A program made the translations under genes and the position numbers. The notes under the pieces were generated by a model. It searched no databases. It was not told the origin of the DNA and saw nothing but the letters and a program-made list of their open reading frames with translations. Shown piece after piece: positions 18,101 through 26,322 of a DNA stretch of 47,641 bases. This stretch comes from a virus, in IMG/VR virus record IMGVR_UViG_3300044632_001580, positions 1 to 47,641 of that record; one strand, given 5' to 3'. Position 1 is the stretch's first letter; every line of letters begins with the position of its first letter.

Positions 18101-18854
18101 TTGTAGTAAATTTTGTAGTGTACATGTGGGGTAATGCCATTATTTCACCCATGGTTATGTCACCAAACGGACCATACTTGTAAGTTATGAATGTTAAAGA
18201 TACAATGAAATTACCTGAAGATGAGTCATACGATGAATTAAATTTTTGTAATAATAAAGGATATTGTACCGCCTTACCGTAATAACCTTTAAGTGTTAGA
18301 TAAAATATTGGATACGGTAATGAGAAAAATGCAGCGTAAGGTGAATTGTTACCTTGCTCAAACATAGCCCTACCCCTAACATCAACCAAAGTAATTGTTA
18401 CTGTAGGTACAAACGCAGAATTAGTTCTTACTTGTATGTTTGTTATACCTAAAAAACCATTATCAACAATACTGTTATTATTGGTTATGTTGTCATCAAA
18501 ATTAAAAAATTCTCTTGATTGTTGAGCGTAATTTTTACTTCTAGCCGCGTTAACTTTTTCATCTGTACCTAAAAGTTCACCTATATAATTGTTTTCTAAA
18601 AAATCTTTATTATTTGGTTTTAAAAAATTAATTTTACCTATTGTAACAGTTTCAGACCCAACTTGTCCGTTTGCAACCCCATAAGTTAATTTACTTCTTG
18701 GACTTAATTTACATTCCAAATTGGCGTACATTATTAATGACTCCTGTTTAACGTACCTATCTTCCCTTCCACCTTCATCAGATGTAACAGAATTTGGGTC
18801 AACTAAAAAAATATTCTCGTAATCGAATTCGACGTAGATTGGTTTATCTGCCAT
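12192..18854 (-). CDS. Giant baseplate/tail hub-like structural protein (2220 aa)
   Basis: One uninterrupted frame of 2220 codons. The N-terminal region (about 120-230) has VTITLVDVRGRAMFEQGNN and YPIFYLTLKGYYGKAVQYP, a pattern I associate with large virion proteins of environmental T4-like phages. Near residues 1775-1830 the sequence SYSCTVQSMGNATIQPTMYF, followed by NVPMFNGPYLILEVNHSISP, looks like the beta-barrel core of hub proteins (gp27/gpD type). Residues about 1900-2010 (KRAALFTLIYISNDSNGN then KLFNNNLTNVNLKRKWAG) resemble a lysozyme/glucosaminidase-like fold whose usual catalytic Glu is not evident. A Thr-rich linker and a beta-sandwich-like tail end the protein. It overlaps the gp53-like gene by 11 bases and lies in the baseplate operon. 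A tail structural role is likely; the exact T4 equivalent is not established. Confidence 0.85.
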   Translation of the reverse strand: MADKPIYVEFDYENIFLVDPNSVTSDEGGREDRYVKQESLIMYANLECKLSPRSKLTYGVANGQVGSETVTIGKINFLKPNNKDFLENNYIGELLGTDEKVNAARSKNYAQQSREFFNFDDNITNNNSIVDNGFLGITNIQVRTNSAFVPTVTITLVDVRGRAMFEQGNNSPYAAFFSLPYPIFYLTLKGYYGKAVQYPLLLQKFNSSYDSSSGNFIVSLTFITYKYGPFGDITMGEIMALPHMYTTKFTTTSQTNTSNSSDSRVVETQTSQRGYQRLVELYDKYRNSDPPLITDLPNITIQELMYKLDKFVQDILNNSGKVDLQPLTNCDLFLTNLEKFQGDVYFYRGESWFDKYINTINFYISKTDGKKYYTFKEDKELNQQTKIDSIAELKKIIVQYNDSLAKCNIGLTSDVDISNFLVSLSPDEVDPVATYKARNNKAPTPDELSGFTQSLNQLVKGAVTINSDGTNFQTNQFFIFEGVPNDETFITKTSNLKKRAIEIREENEKKFSEQLVKILENPQTGIGFKPTIRNIISIFVVSVEAFYSLLDDVHTKAYDKRYDKARKSEFTENDYNCLETSQTIEEAVVYPWPLFTVKKNNTSGDTSYEIAYPGDRKYQNVVKSYDYSVWPEVEFVEEFSNAFAQRESVPNPYTTNRNENKDVYRLSLSTFDAPIKNIIFSNKEITKFLYEIIERIILNTNYQGLQRDTAKKTQIINFISDAISKSIKESIGTGSPDLLNLFSNYKIDVASFNEFLKTISNNGNGESYNKYIRDYFVTQEIDKIIQTPTIIYKDFLTEFPKPNLDFKNVEQLFGIYTGTTSNTYYFFDTLPYISDNWLTSNVTNGKTITNYELFNNTTKSIMFNPYYKTTTNFDSFTNVDVNRPVTNFNVRASQQINTNNFSNEFYTNLLTDNTQLLTTVGSVYYSSYNNLMTQAQCTSIFNTPFFVNAIQNGVNNEKSGAPYPYTEAAYLLLNSLPLATLSQRFKDYQPNNGNSTPNKNFTELDYIASTFRKFGALHKLPYAWILKYGSIWYRYKNYINNNIDILDKCWVPFNYQTNYDPINSDISRNYQITSTTTNFDITLKKVDTTSIPNITYEDVSVGFYPKVINDFNYFYNGFDLVTQYSTVSQSFSYYRNDGTLKILSPISTKISSSESTYDPALYLTISNYSCLLKNTLKSDGTFYVTPSFGSPVNQLFYEFFNSQTNDLQKNYDVPGTYNGSIRLDWSNPHFGYFDPTNMVKPSYNEYLCKINSETDNQQEFTFLHQNGYSKIEDIFGVFTKEELDIFEKEFLNFSKSEKNYNEETANKNMISEYNNFQMLYKIINKVNSVSGLDDLNIIKNVQQAQFSNKNQTISQFLNKDVVLKRANPYDYNRKTFLSFLSAVINTEQFTVDPINFGSYQVSTPNAVPIPNNNVTTSSSKIAYPNEWKTLQEYVGFSTFEGINYAESGSTITDFFPVFDIPFTSNNIILLSPIIKLYSSYKYKNPNDNREEFLIELLADYFEKVDLTNNVLNNTLLILQKELPKIQIESIKTNSTNVIGEDLKVEYYDMFKVLNDKWVSGNNFSEDTFLESFLFLDKASRDIGDDVLVDIFKVKTKISNVDPATSVYTVIAEILKDHHFVTFTMPSYINFYNRRNNEGPQEMAQLMFGTYSEVDYSETSTKFVNILSTDPSTNTLVESKHNGYCDDGFELGRAQNNPNVRLNTSTDEKSNKVVGFAVDFGLQRQQMFHNLNLAQDVGKSTSESLLMEYNLAQLTSGKKSQTQNVSLFNLYKNRSYSCTVQSMGNATIQPTMYFTLRNVPMFNGPYLILEVNHSISPGSFETTFQGVRQKIFTLKQSENFLASIKMELGKNFYSEIKRQKEQLSKSATTVTQQNTETTNSINETPVNKNNENCQPNVAYNDFIKITGESKTLSYSRVIEEVQFIVGDDLQKRAALFTLIYISNDSNGNIKLFNNNLTNVNLKRKWAGDLPSKFNKEYTCLNFGTELIPIVKFPNITYNLEFMNLYLKNFYPDLNFATDITIVEELTKFYIKYWSLQSKQEDAYYDEYISKNASEYAAILEKVKKAYVILNPVNLNPAPTGDTQTSTGTTLTNNTQTPPLTSDYQYTISNPPMFEEFTVSVNPSVDGLRNIFLVEYGYNITASCAEGSATGQQFSNNYISSNGQTVTITAEDLLEEVDCTGSGSSGVYEFQITIFTKPVLSNGQIDTTRSDYYKSYPITMTF

Positions 18855-19167
18855 AATAGAAAAAATAATTATCTAACTGATTTTTATAATCTAATAAACT
18901 TGAATCCAAAGGAAATGGTACCCTTAATGAATATCCATCAGGTATATTATTTTCTAAACCACCAAACTGAGGATTTGCTTGTAATATTAACCAACCAAAA
19001 TAAGGTGTCCCATAAATTTGTTGAGAAACTTTATCAAGTCTTGTTCTGCTTGACCTGTAAATGTATCTTTTATCAGTTGATTTAGAAGTTAATCTAACAA
19101 AAGGCACAATATTTTGTGTCCCATTAATTAAAAAACCTTTATATCTATTGTAATATTGAAGAGCCAT
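18844..19167 (-). CDS. 53: Baseplate wedge protein gp53-like (LysM-like)
   Basis: A 107-aa protein. The motif SRTRLDKVSQQIYGTPYFGW then LILQANP (residues about 38-64), followed by NIPDGYSLRVPFP, matches the LysM-like core shared by T4 gp53 and small baseplate proteins that lock wedges together (T4: ELANAIYGNPQLYWVLLMCN). It is shorter than T4 gp53 (196 aa) and lacks that protein's C-terminal helices. The gene lies one base after the 1630-aa tail protein gene, and its stop overlaps the giant baseplate gene. Baseplate role is confident, exact orthology moderate. Confidence 0.75.
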   Translation of the reverse strand: MALQYYNRYKGFLINGTQNIVPFVRLTSKSTDKRYIYRSSRTRLDKVSQQIYGTPYFGWLILQANPQFGGLENNIPDGYSLRVPFPLDSSLLDYKNQLDNYFFYYGR

Positions 19168-19168
19168 G

Positions 19169-22100
19169 TTATATAAATTTTATTTTATCATTAAAGGTTA
19201 ATAACTCTTCAGTTAAGTTTACTGTTTTATATATATTCTGAAGTTCGGTTGATTGTTGGGTTGTTGGTGTTAGTGTCTCAGTAAAATCAACTATAACATC
19301 AACATCTTTGTTATATGGAGTGTAAGAGTCTTTATCATAATCTTCAGTATAAAGAACCCCTAAACCTTCTACAGCACTTAAAACTTCTTCTTGTCCAATT
19401 CCATATTGTTCCATAACATAAAAGAACTCATCTTTAACAAAATTGTAAAGGTTTTGAGGGTTAGTTACATCTTTAATCCCAACAGTTAATTTATCAATTA
19501 TCTCATCAACATTTGATGTTGCCTTATAAGTACTCCAAAATATTGTACCCATTTTTTGAAATTGTAAATCTGTATCAGTAAAATAATCAGGAGATATTTC
19601 AAAAGTTGATGTGTCATAATCATTATTTAAAAAACCATAAGTATTTTTATATTGATTTAAATAATCTGTCAAATCAGTACCAACTTGGTCATAGTTTAAT
19701 CTTAGATTTATAAAATCACTAGACGACCCATCAATATCATATACAACAGTAGAGTTATCAGGTAATAAATAACCGTCATTTAATAAATCAACATAATTTA
19801 ATTTTCTAAAGGTTTGTACATAATTTTCTTGATAAGAAGTTAAATCATTAATAATTGCATTAACCCCTTGTAAAGTATTATTTTTACATTCTTCAATAAA
19901 AGATTTTAAATTGTTTTTAAATTTACGAACATCTGAATTTTTAAATCCCGCGTCATCCATACTAACAACCAAATAGTTAGTGTCAATATTATCAACTAAA
20001 TTTGCAGACAACTCATCAAATATTTGTTGGTAGTCTACGTATTTACCAACGATTTCAACTGTTTGAGGACTACTAAATCTTCTTATTTCACCAGTATAAC
20101 AATTGGCAAATTTGGTAGCAATTTGAGTCGCGCCAAATCCATAATCAGTAATCATTTTATTTACACTATTATAGACAATTTCATAATAACCAATAGTTTG
20201 GTCTAACAAAGTATTCATTATTTTTTTATAATTTGTAGTACCAGTTATTCCACTACTACTATAAAATTTACTTTGAATTTCACCAATTGTTGTACCTCCA
20301 TTAGTCTGTGGTAATCCATTATTAATAATTGGGTTAATTGGTTTTTTCTCAAAAATTGCCGCAATTATACTCTCATCTAAAGCATCTGTATTTTCAGTTT
20401 CATCAGCCCTATCATCGTACATTTCAGTATTAGCGTAAAAATTAAATGAAAGCGCATTTTGTAATTTATCAACAGGTTCTTTAAGTCCCATTCCACCTAT
20501 GATGTTAAAATTTAAAGTAACATTGGCAATCATTGGTTGAACCCCAATACCTTCAGGGTTTATATCTAAATTTTCATAAGTAAAACTAAGACTATTTGGA
20601 ATAATTTTAGTATTATAAAAGTCACCAATTCTTAATACTAAAACAGGTGGAGTACCAAAAGAAGTATTTATTGCGTCATTTTGAACAAAACTTTTAGAGT
20701 CAGAGTCGTATGTTGGTATTGTGTCACCAGGTCTAACGCATTGATTTAAGAAAGTTAATCTTGAATTTAATCCTTCAGGTGTCATTGAGTGAAACGCTGG
20801 ATGAAAATGTTTTATTTTTTGACTAAAACTGTCGTAAAAAATTGGGTCACTACCTTTAATCATATCAAAATAATCACATTCACTCAAAAGATATCTTATG
20901 AATTTTTTTGCAATTTTATCATATGGTTTTTGTGTAGTTCGACTTGTTTGAGGAATTTTTATCTCAACTCTGTCAGTTACAGGAATTTCAGTTGGTACCA
21001 AAATAACTTGTTCTCCGTTATCAGGTTGAGGTACATTTTCAGCCGGAGTTACTTTTATTTCTCTAATACCTACTCTTCTACATCCCATAGCGTTTGCAGA
21101 GTACCAACTGTCTGTTGGTGGTTGTTGTAACGTAACATCATTACAAACAAACGTAGAGTTATAATCAGGTCCTACAACATTAACTGTCGCAACTTCTCCC
21201 AAAGCTTTTGTTTCAATTAACAATTTATTGTCGTTTATTAATTGAGCGAATGTATTAGTACCATCAAATGAAAAAGTACTAAACATATTTTTCACATTAC
21301 TAACCCTTCTTTCCGCCAATTTTTTATTATACGACACACTTGCAGAAGCCGATGTTGTTCCGTCAAGATATATGATACATTGTGTAATTTTTCCATCAGT
21401 CATATCCTGATAAAGTTCAGTCATCATTTCCTTAACTTTAGTCCAATTCCATTCAATAACACTAAACATTTTTTCTACACCTTCTCTCTTGTCTTCATTA
21501 GCATATCCAAGATATAAATCTTTTTGTTGTATATATGTGTCATATAAATTTTGATAATTAGTCGTAGTTGTTGTTTGAGTAGTTTCAGGGTCAGGATAAT
21601 CATTTTCATAATAAAAACCATATTTACCTTCGTATTTAGAACTATCAAATGCGGGTCCTGGTGGTGGAATAGGATTTGGTACAACTGTTGGTATTTGTTC
21701 TTGTACAATTCGTTCTATTTCGTGAACTTCAACACCCCCTCCTTCTAAAACAGTCTGTACCTCAAAAAAGAAATCTATTGGGAAAAAGTTATAACTACTT
21801 GCTAAATCGTATAAATCATATTTTTTACATCCTGAAAAAAATGAATCCATTACTTTATTTAACACCTTATCGTCTAAACTTTTATATACTTTATCAACTA
21901 AAAGATTAGTTATTGATGGATGGTCAACAATTATTTTCCAAGTCAAAGTTCCACTTCTTGATGTGTCTTTATAAGTATATATTGGTTCGGGTCTACCTAA
22001 AAAACTGTTTGAATGGAAATTTGCAGTAGATGAATCAGTAAAAGTTAATCCGTATGGTGGGAACCACATAACTCTACCCCCATTTGGACCTCTTTCACAC

Positions 22101-24061
22101 ACAGGTAAATCATTATAAGTAAATCCCTTTCTTTTTGAACCCGCCCATGCCAAATTTTCAATTGAGAACATATATTTTTTCACATAAGCGTTATCACGTC
22201 CTGGATTAACTATATTTGTCGCACTATCCCCTCTCCATGGTGCAATATTTAAATTAAACGTTGAATCTAAAACTGAGTACGTTGATTTCCTTATATTACC
22301 ATTAATTTCCGAACCGTCAATTCTTGAAGTGGTTTTCTGTAAATCATTAAATGTATAATATGGTGTATCTTTAGTAAAAACTCTACAGTATTCAATACCA
22401 ATTGGATTAATATTAGAATCTGTATATGTCATCACTTGAGAACCTTTTGTCATAATTTTATAACCATCGTGAAATACTTTACTTATTTGGTTCATAGCGT
22501 TACCCGCATGTTTAAGTCTTCTTTCACCCTCAACTTTATCCGCAGAATCAATTAATTGTTGTGTCTTAACTAAAAGACTATTGTCTCTAACAAAATCAGA
22601 ATTTGTTGATACTAATAAATTCTGAGACGCGTGTCCCTGGATAACATTTTCAATAATTCTATACTCAGGGTCTTCAGTTCTAGTTCCTCCTGATAATCCC
22701 GCTCTTTTACCGGCATCTTTTAGTGATTTTGTTGATGACCATAAAAATCCTCCGTCAACATTTGCAGTTGAGTCATAGGTTGATTTACCTTTTAATCCAA
22801 AATTAATACTTGATATTCTTTTACCTTCAAAAGTTTCAGAGACAATATCTTGACCGTAAACAATAGCAGATAATTCGTTACCTTGAGCATCTTCAGGTAA
22901 TTCCCCTGATGGTGATGTTAAGGTACTTACATTAACATCTTTAGAACCAACGTAATAGTATCCAACACTTGACTCATTATCAAAAGGATTTATAGCATCT
23001 AATATTCTACTTAAAATAGGTCTTTTATAATAAGGTTTGTATGTGTTATAATCTAAATTTTTAAATAAAAAAGATTTTTGAGCACCACCTGTACTTTCTA
23101 AAAATAACTCAGAAGGAGTGTCTTGATTTGTTCTAAATAATTTTGCAGCAATTTTTCCAAGTCCAGTTTGATTAAACGCATTTACTAATTGTCCAAAAAA
23201 AGCTTGTTGACTATCAGGGTTAGTTAAATAATTCCCAGGTATTATTGATGCCGGAAAATATGTACCTGAGATTCTTTCTAAGGTCGAAATTATTCTTAAT
23301 GGTCCAACTGTTATTCGATAATCTCTGTCAATCAATGGTTCAACACCCGTCAATAACGCAAAAGGATTATTTAACGCGTCTTGATTAATTGGATTTAAAG
23401 AATCAGAAATTTCTCTACTTATTCTTTCTGTAAAATAATCTTTTAATTTTTGAGCACCTATCTTAACCAATACGGTATCATTAGACATTGGTCCAATACT
23501 ACCTGTAGGATTATCTTCAGTTAAAATTGAATATAAAGAATATGAAGAAACTCCTCCAACAATATTGGTATAGTAAGGTTGACCTAAAGATGGTAAAATA
23601 ACCGTAGTTACAAAATATAATAACCCATCTCCCGTACTTTTAAATTTATTAACCCCAACTGATAATCTATAAAAATCAGAAGTTATTGATGGTAATTTTT
23701 CGTCACTTAAATCATATTCATTAAAATTACCAATTACGCTAATAGGGTTACCTTGGTCATCTGTAGTTTGAGTAACATTGTATGTTTGTAAAGTACTAAT
23801 TAATTCGGCACCATCTTGGGTGTTTACAGGTCCATATTCATTTAACGCACCTAACAATCTTGACTGATACATTGGGGAGTCAATATTTGTTGTTATTGAC
23901 GGTGAATCAACCACACTTGAGTTTGACTGAATGTATTCAGGGGTTTGATTTTGTACGTTTGGATTAAAATTACCTTGAACCGCATAGGGTTGTAAGTTTC
24001 TTGACAGTAATGAATCCCTTAAAGTTTGAGTACTTAAATATGATAATGGTACTTCTGGCAT
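19169..24061 (-). CDS. Large tail/baseplate structural protein with internal OmpA-like domain (1630 aa)
   Basis: A single 1630-codon frame. The central part includes a tail-protein core (GRVMWFPPYGLTFTDSS near 650-680, then RSGTLTWKIIVDHPSITNLL). Around residues 885-1000 there is an OmpA/Pal/MotB-like pattern: a beta strand (CIIYLDGTTSASAS), YNKKLAERRVSNVKNMF, a late strand with GE, and CRRVGIREIKV. This fold binds diaminopimelate in peptidoglycan. Further on, VLVLRIGDFYNTKIIPNSLS and LNPEGIGVQPMI-like sequence (DINPEGIGVQPMIANVTLNF) resemble baseplate/tube-initiator proteins. The gene lies between the tape-measure candidate and gp53-like genes, fitting a central baseplate or tube-cap role. 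It may bring the baseplate into contact with the cell wall. Structural role confident, domain call moderate. Confidence 0.85.
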   Translation of the reverse strand: MPEVPLSYLSTQTLRDSLLSRNLQPYAVQGNFNPNVQNQTPEYIQSNSSVVDSPSITTNIDSPMYQSRLLGALNEYGPVNTQDGAELISTLQTYNVTQTTDDQGNPISVIGNFNEYDLSDEKLPSITSDFYRLSVGVNKFKSTGDGLLYFVTTVILPSLGQPYYTNIVGGVSSYSLYSILTEDNPTGSIGPMSNDTVLVKIGAQKLKDYFTERISREISDSLNPINQDALNNPFALLTGVEPLIDRDYRITVGPLRIISTLERISGTYFPASIIPGNYLTNPDSQQAFFGQLVNAFNQTGLGKIAAKLFRTNQDTPSELFLESTGGAQKSFLFKNLDYNTYKPYYKRPILSRILDAINPFDNESSVGYYYVGSKDVNVSTLTSPSGELPEDAQGNELSAIVYGQDIVSETFEGKRISSINFGLKGKSTYDSTANVDGGFLWSSTKSLKDAGKRAGLSGGTRTEDPEYRIIENVIQGHASQNLLVSTNSDFVRDNSLLVKTQQLIDSADKVEGERRLKHAGNAMNQISKVFHDGYKIMTKGSQVMTYTDSNINPIGIEYCRVFTKDTPYYTFNDLQKTTSRIDGSEINGNIRKSTYSVLDSTFNLNIAPWRGDSATNIVNPGRDNAYVKKYMFSIENLAWAGSKRKGFTYNDLPVCERGPNGGRVMWFPPYGLTFTDSSTANFHSNSFLGRPEPIYTYKDTSRSGTLTWKIIVDHPSITNLLVDKVYKSLDDKVLNKVMDSFFSGCKKYDLYDLASSYNFFPIDFFFEVQTVLEGGGVEVHEIERIVQEQIPTVVPNPIPPPGPAFDSSKYEGKYGFYYENDYPDPETTQTTTTTNYQNLYDTYIQQKDLYLGYANEDKREGVEKMFSVIEWNWTKVKEMMTELYQDMTDGKITQCIIYLDGTTSASASVSYNKKLAERRVSNVKNMFSTFSFDGTNTFAQLINDNKLLIETKALGEVATVNVVGPDYNSTFVCNDVTLQQPPTDSWYSANAMGCRRVGIREIKVTPAENVPQPDNGEQVILVPTEIPVTDRVEIKIPQTSRTTQKPYDKIAKKFIRYLLSECDYFDMIKGSDPIFYDSFSQKIKHFHPAFHSMTPEGLNSRLTFLNQCVRPGDTIPTYDSDSKSFVQNDAINTSFGTPPVLVLRIGDFYNTKIIPNSLSFTYENLDINPEGIGVQPMIANVTLNFNIIGGMGLKEPVDKLQNALSFNFYANTEMYDDRADETENTDALDESIIAAIFEKKPINPIINNGLPQTNGGTTIGEIQSKFYSSSGITGTTNYKKIMNTLLDQTIGYYEIVYNSVNKMITDYGFGATQIATKFANCYTGEIRRFSSPQTVEIVGKYVDYQQIFDELSANLVDNIDTNYLVVSMDDAGFKNSDVRKFKNNLKSFIEECKNNTLQGVNAIINDLTSYQENYVQTFRKLNYVDLLNDGYLLPDNSTVVYDIDGSSSDFINLRLNYDQVGTDLTDYLNQYKNTYGFLNNDYDTSTFEISPDYFTDTDLQFQKMGTIFWSTYKATSNVDEIIDKLTVGIKDVTNPQNLYNFVKDEFFYVMEQYGIGQEEVLSAVEGLGVLYTEDYDKDSYTPYNKDVDVIVDFTETLTPTTQQSTELQNIYKTVNLTEELLTFNDKIKFI

Positions 24062-24078
24062 TTATATCTATTTTTTTA

Positions 24079-24086
24079 ATAAATAG
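24079..24086 (-). promoter_or_regulatory. Candidate late promoter element CTATTTAT before the 1630-aa tail gene
   Basis: The coding strand reads CTATTTATTAAAAA 17 bases before the ATG, inside the 39-base gap after the tape-measure candidate. It contains the shared TATTTAT core. Confidence 0.4.
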
Positions 24087-24100
24087 ATTGAAAAGAAATT

Positions 24101-26119
24101 TTATCCCGCATTAATATAAGTTCTATTAACATCAGTAGGTGCGTTTGTGAAATAATTGTTAGCCATTTGTTTATTAAATTGAACAACTAAATTTTCCATA
24201 AAACCTCTATTATTTTTAAATATTTCATTTAACGCTCTTGTATCTACACCAGCAGGTGCGTTTATGTCAATAGAAAATTTTAATTCACCCTCATGTTTTA
24301 TAGGGTCCATTTTATGGTTAACTTCTTTAGTATTATTTTGGTTCATCGCCATATTTTGGAATTGTTCAAAATAATTGTTATTGTTGTTTGTAGGCGCGTT
24401 AGCACTTATAATAGTTTCTTTAACTTTTTGAAGAATGTCCATACCCCCCATCGCAGCGACCATACCTTGTCTTTGAGCAAAAAACGCATTATCATCAGGA
24501 TGTGTTTGCACTATTTGTTTATTATTTCCCTGACCATATACAAACCCGTCATTAACTTCACCAACTTTATATTCATTAACATTCGCCTTATCTAAAACCT
24601 CCCCATAATTTGCAAAAGTACCTAATCTTTTAACTTGTTTTAAATTGTTTTGGAATTCAAGTGCGGCATCAAGTGTTGCGTCAGTAATACCATCAAGACC
24701 TGTGTTTAGTAACGATTTAAATCCTGCAAGAGTACCATCAAATCCGCTCGCTGAAGTAGTTATACTTTCATATATTTTTTTTAAATCGTCACCTGATTTA
24801 TCAATAATGTCAGCAATTTTACCTGAATCCATTGCTTTAGCCAAAGGTTTATAAACTAAAGCGTCTGCGGCAATTGTTAAATCAACCACACCTTCACCTA
24901 ATTTAGAACCTGCAATACCCATACTTGGTCCGTTTTTAATGGCGTCTAAACTATTTGCCATTCTTGACAAGAAATCTACTTGGTCTTGAGCCAATTCTTC
25001 CATAGTTTTTGGATTTGCAACTTGGTCGGCTAATTTTAGTATGTCTTTTTCATCCAGTGAAGATACAAGTTTTTCCGTAGTCGTACCATCGTCTTTTTTT
25101 ATTTGTACATAATATCCCTTACCTTGTGGACCGTCCTTCATTGCCGCTAAATTAGCAATCATAGTTTTTTGGTCTTCAGTAATATTTAAATTAGGCATTT
25201 TAATTTCCGCCATTTTCCTGTTCAAAGTTTCACTCTGAACTATCATTCGACTAAATTCTGTAGAAGTCATTCCAGCTGCGGCAGCTAACTCTTTAATAAC
25301 CCCTCTTTTTTCTTTGAATATTTCTACTTTACCTGTTTGTTCGTTATAGTAAGTCATTCCCTTACCTAACTCAATCATTTGGTTTTGTAACTCTTCCATA
25401 TCATTCGTCGCTAAATCCATAGCTCTAAATGGGTCAATAAGTTCACTTTGTATACCTAAAGATTGTAATCTTGCAGAAAACTCAACAGCTTGTTCAGGAC
25501 TTATCAATTTATCCGCTAAATTAAATGTTGAACTCATGTCAAGTTTAAACATTGCGGATTTGGCGGCCATCCTACTCAAACCTTCAACACCTCTTTCAAA
25601 TCCGTACATGTTCATCTTTTCAAGATTAGCAACCATTCGTGTTGATACTTCGGTAGCATTTAATCCTAATGACCTTGACTGATTTACAACACCTTCCATT
25701 GTATTTTTAATGTCATAAACTGACTTACCAGCATTATCAAATGCTGTAATCAATTCGTGAGCGGATTGTTCAGTTACTTTAGTTGTCGCAAATAAATCGT
25801 CGTGATATTCTCTTTGTAATATTAATTGTCTACCAGTACTGTCATTTAGATTTTGTTGTTGTTGTACAATGTTTTCTAAATCACCACCTAAAAGTTTGAC
25901 GTTGGTGTACGCACCGGCAATATTTGACTTTATTAAATGGGATAATTCTCGACCAGCGCCCATCCCTCCGATAATCTGAGTCATACCTACGTCAACTCTA
26001 TCTAAGTTGTCTAATATAACATCAGTACTTATACTTTCTTTAAGAGAGCTACCTAATGAGCCAACAAATGCATCTAATACATCTTTAAGACCCGAACCTA
26101 AATCTTCTAAAAATCCCAT
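24101..26119 (-). CDS. Tail tape-measure protein candidate (672 aa)
   Basis: A long, mostly helical protein. The first 60 residues are Gly-rich and amphipathic (MGFLEDLGSGLKDVLDAFVG), then helical repeats follow (LENIVQQQQNLNDSTGRQLI, QSRSLGLNATEVSTRMVANL and AAAAGMTSTEFSRMIVQSE). Late hydrophobic helices follow at about 400-480 (GIAGSKLGEGVVDLTIAADA). This style, its size (T4 gp29 is 590 aa) and its place directly after tube and chaperone genes and before large baseplate genes are what a tape-measure gene shows. It would set tail length and enter the cell envelope on contraction. The C-terminal 90 residues are Asn-rich. Not confirmed by any specific motif, so the role is inferred from order and composition. 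Confidence 0.65.
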   Translation of the reverse strand: MGFLEDLGSGLKDVLDAFVGSLGSSLKESISTDVILDNLDRVDVGMTQIIGGMGAGRELSHLIKSNIAGAYTNVKLLGGDLENIVQQQQNLNDSTGRQLILQREYHDDLFATTKVTEQSAHELITAFDNAGKSVYDIKNTMEGVVNQSRSLGLNATEVSTRMVANLEKMNMYGFERGVEGLSRMAAKSAMFKLDMSSTFNLADKLISPEQAVEFSARLQSLGIQSELIDPFRAMDLATNDMEELQNQMIELGKGMTYYNEQTGKVEIFKEKRGVIKELAAAAGMTSTEFSRMIVQSETLNRKMAEIKMPNLNITEDQKTMIANLAAMKDGPQGKGYYVQIKKDDGTTTEKLVSSLDEKDILKLADQVANPKTMEELAQDQVDFLSRMANSLDAIKNGPSMGIAGSKLGEGVVDLTIAADALVYKPLAKAMDSGKIADIIDKSGDDLKKIYESITTSASGFDGTLAGFKSLLNTGLDGITDATLDAALEFQNNLKQVKRLGTFANYGEVLDKANVNEYKVGEVNDGFVYGQGNNKQIVQTHPDDNAFFAQRQGMVAAMGGMDILQKVKETIISANAPTNNNNNYFEQFQNMAMNQNNTKEVNHKMDPIKHEGELKFSIDINAPAGVDTRALNEIFKNNRGFMENLVVQFNKQMANNYFTNAPTDVNRTYINAG

Positions 26120-26123
26120 ACAT

Positions 26124-26130
26124 ATAAATA
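26124..26130 (-). promoter_or_regulatory. Candidate late promoter element TATTTAT before the tape-measure candidate
   Basis: The coding strand reads TTATTTATATGT ending just before the ATG of the tape-measure candidate. It shares the TATTTAT core. Confidence 0.4.
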
Positions 26131-26145
26131 ACTAAAAAAAAATTT

Positions 26146-26322
26146 TTATTCCTTAGGAGTATTCATTTCAACTAATTTATTAATTAAATACCTTCTTTGG
26201 AATACCGGTATAAGTAAGAAATCTTCGTAGGACATATTGAGTTTCATTGATAATAAAAGAAACTCATTCATTTGTACTTCGTAGTAATCAGAAGAAAGGC
26301 CGAAAAAACTCCACCCCAAAGG
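26146..26322 (-). CDS. Frameshift extension of the gp26-like/tail chaperone gene (or small overlapping ORF)
   Basis: Downstream of the 250-aa gene the +1 (equivalently -2) frame is open for 58 codons from a TAG at 26325-26323 to a TAA at 26146. It overlaps the end of the 250-aa frame by 35 bases. The peptide reads GLSSDYYEVQMNEFLLLSMK, then YEDFLLIPVFQRRYLINKLV; the PVFQRRYLI ending is typical of tail-assembly proteins. The overlap holds TTT TTT C (26302-26308), a plausible slip site. Without frameshifting, the only ATG (26271) gives 41 aa with no ribosome-binding signal. Position between tube and tape measure is exactly where frameshifted chaperones (lambda G/GT, P2 E/E', Mu) occur. A sequencing error in the T6 run would give the same picture. 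Confidence 0.6.
   Translation of the reverse strand, partial: PLGWSFFGLSSDYYEVQMNEFLLLSMKLNMSYEDFLLIPVFQRRYLINKLVEMNTPKE

Noticed and set aside
26288-26322. Simple -1 frameshift at the T6 run, as in lambda or P2
   Set aside because: The -1 frame meets a stop after about a dozen codons; only the +1/-2 frame gives a long extension.
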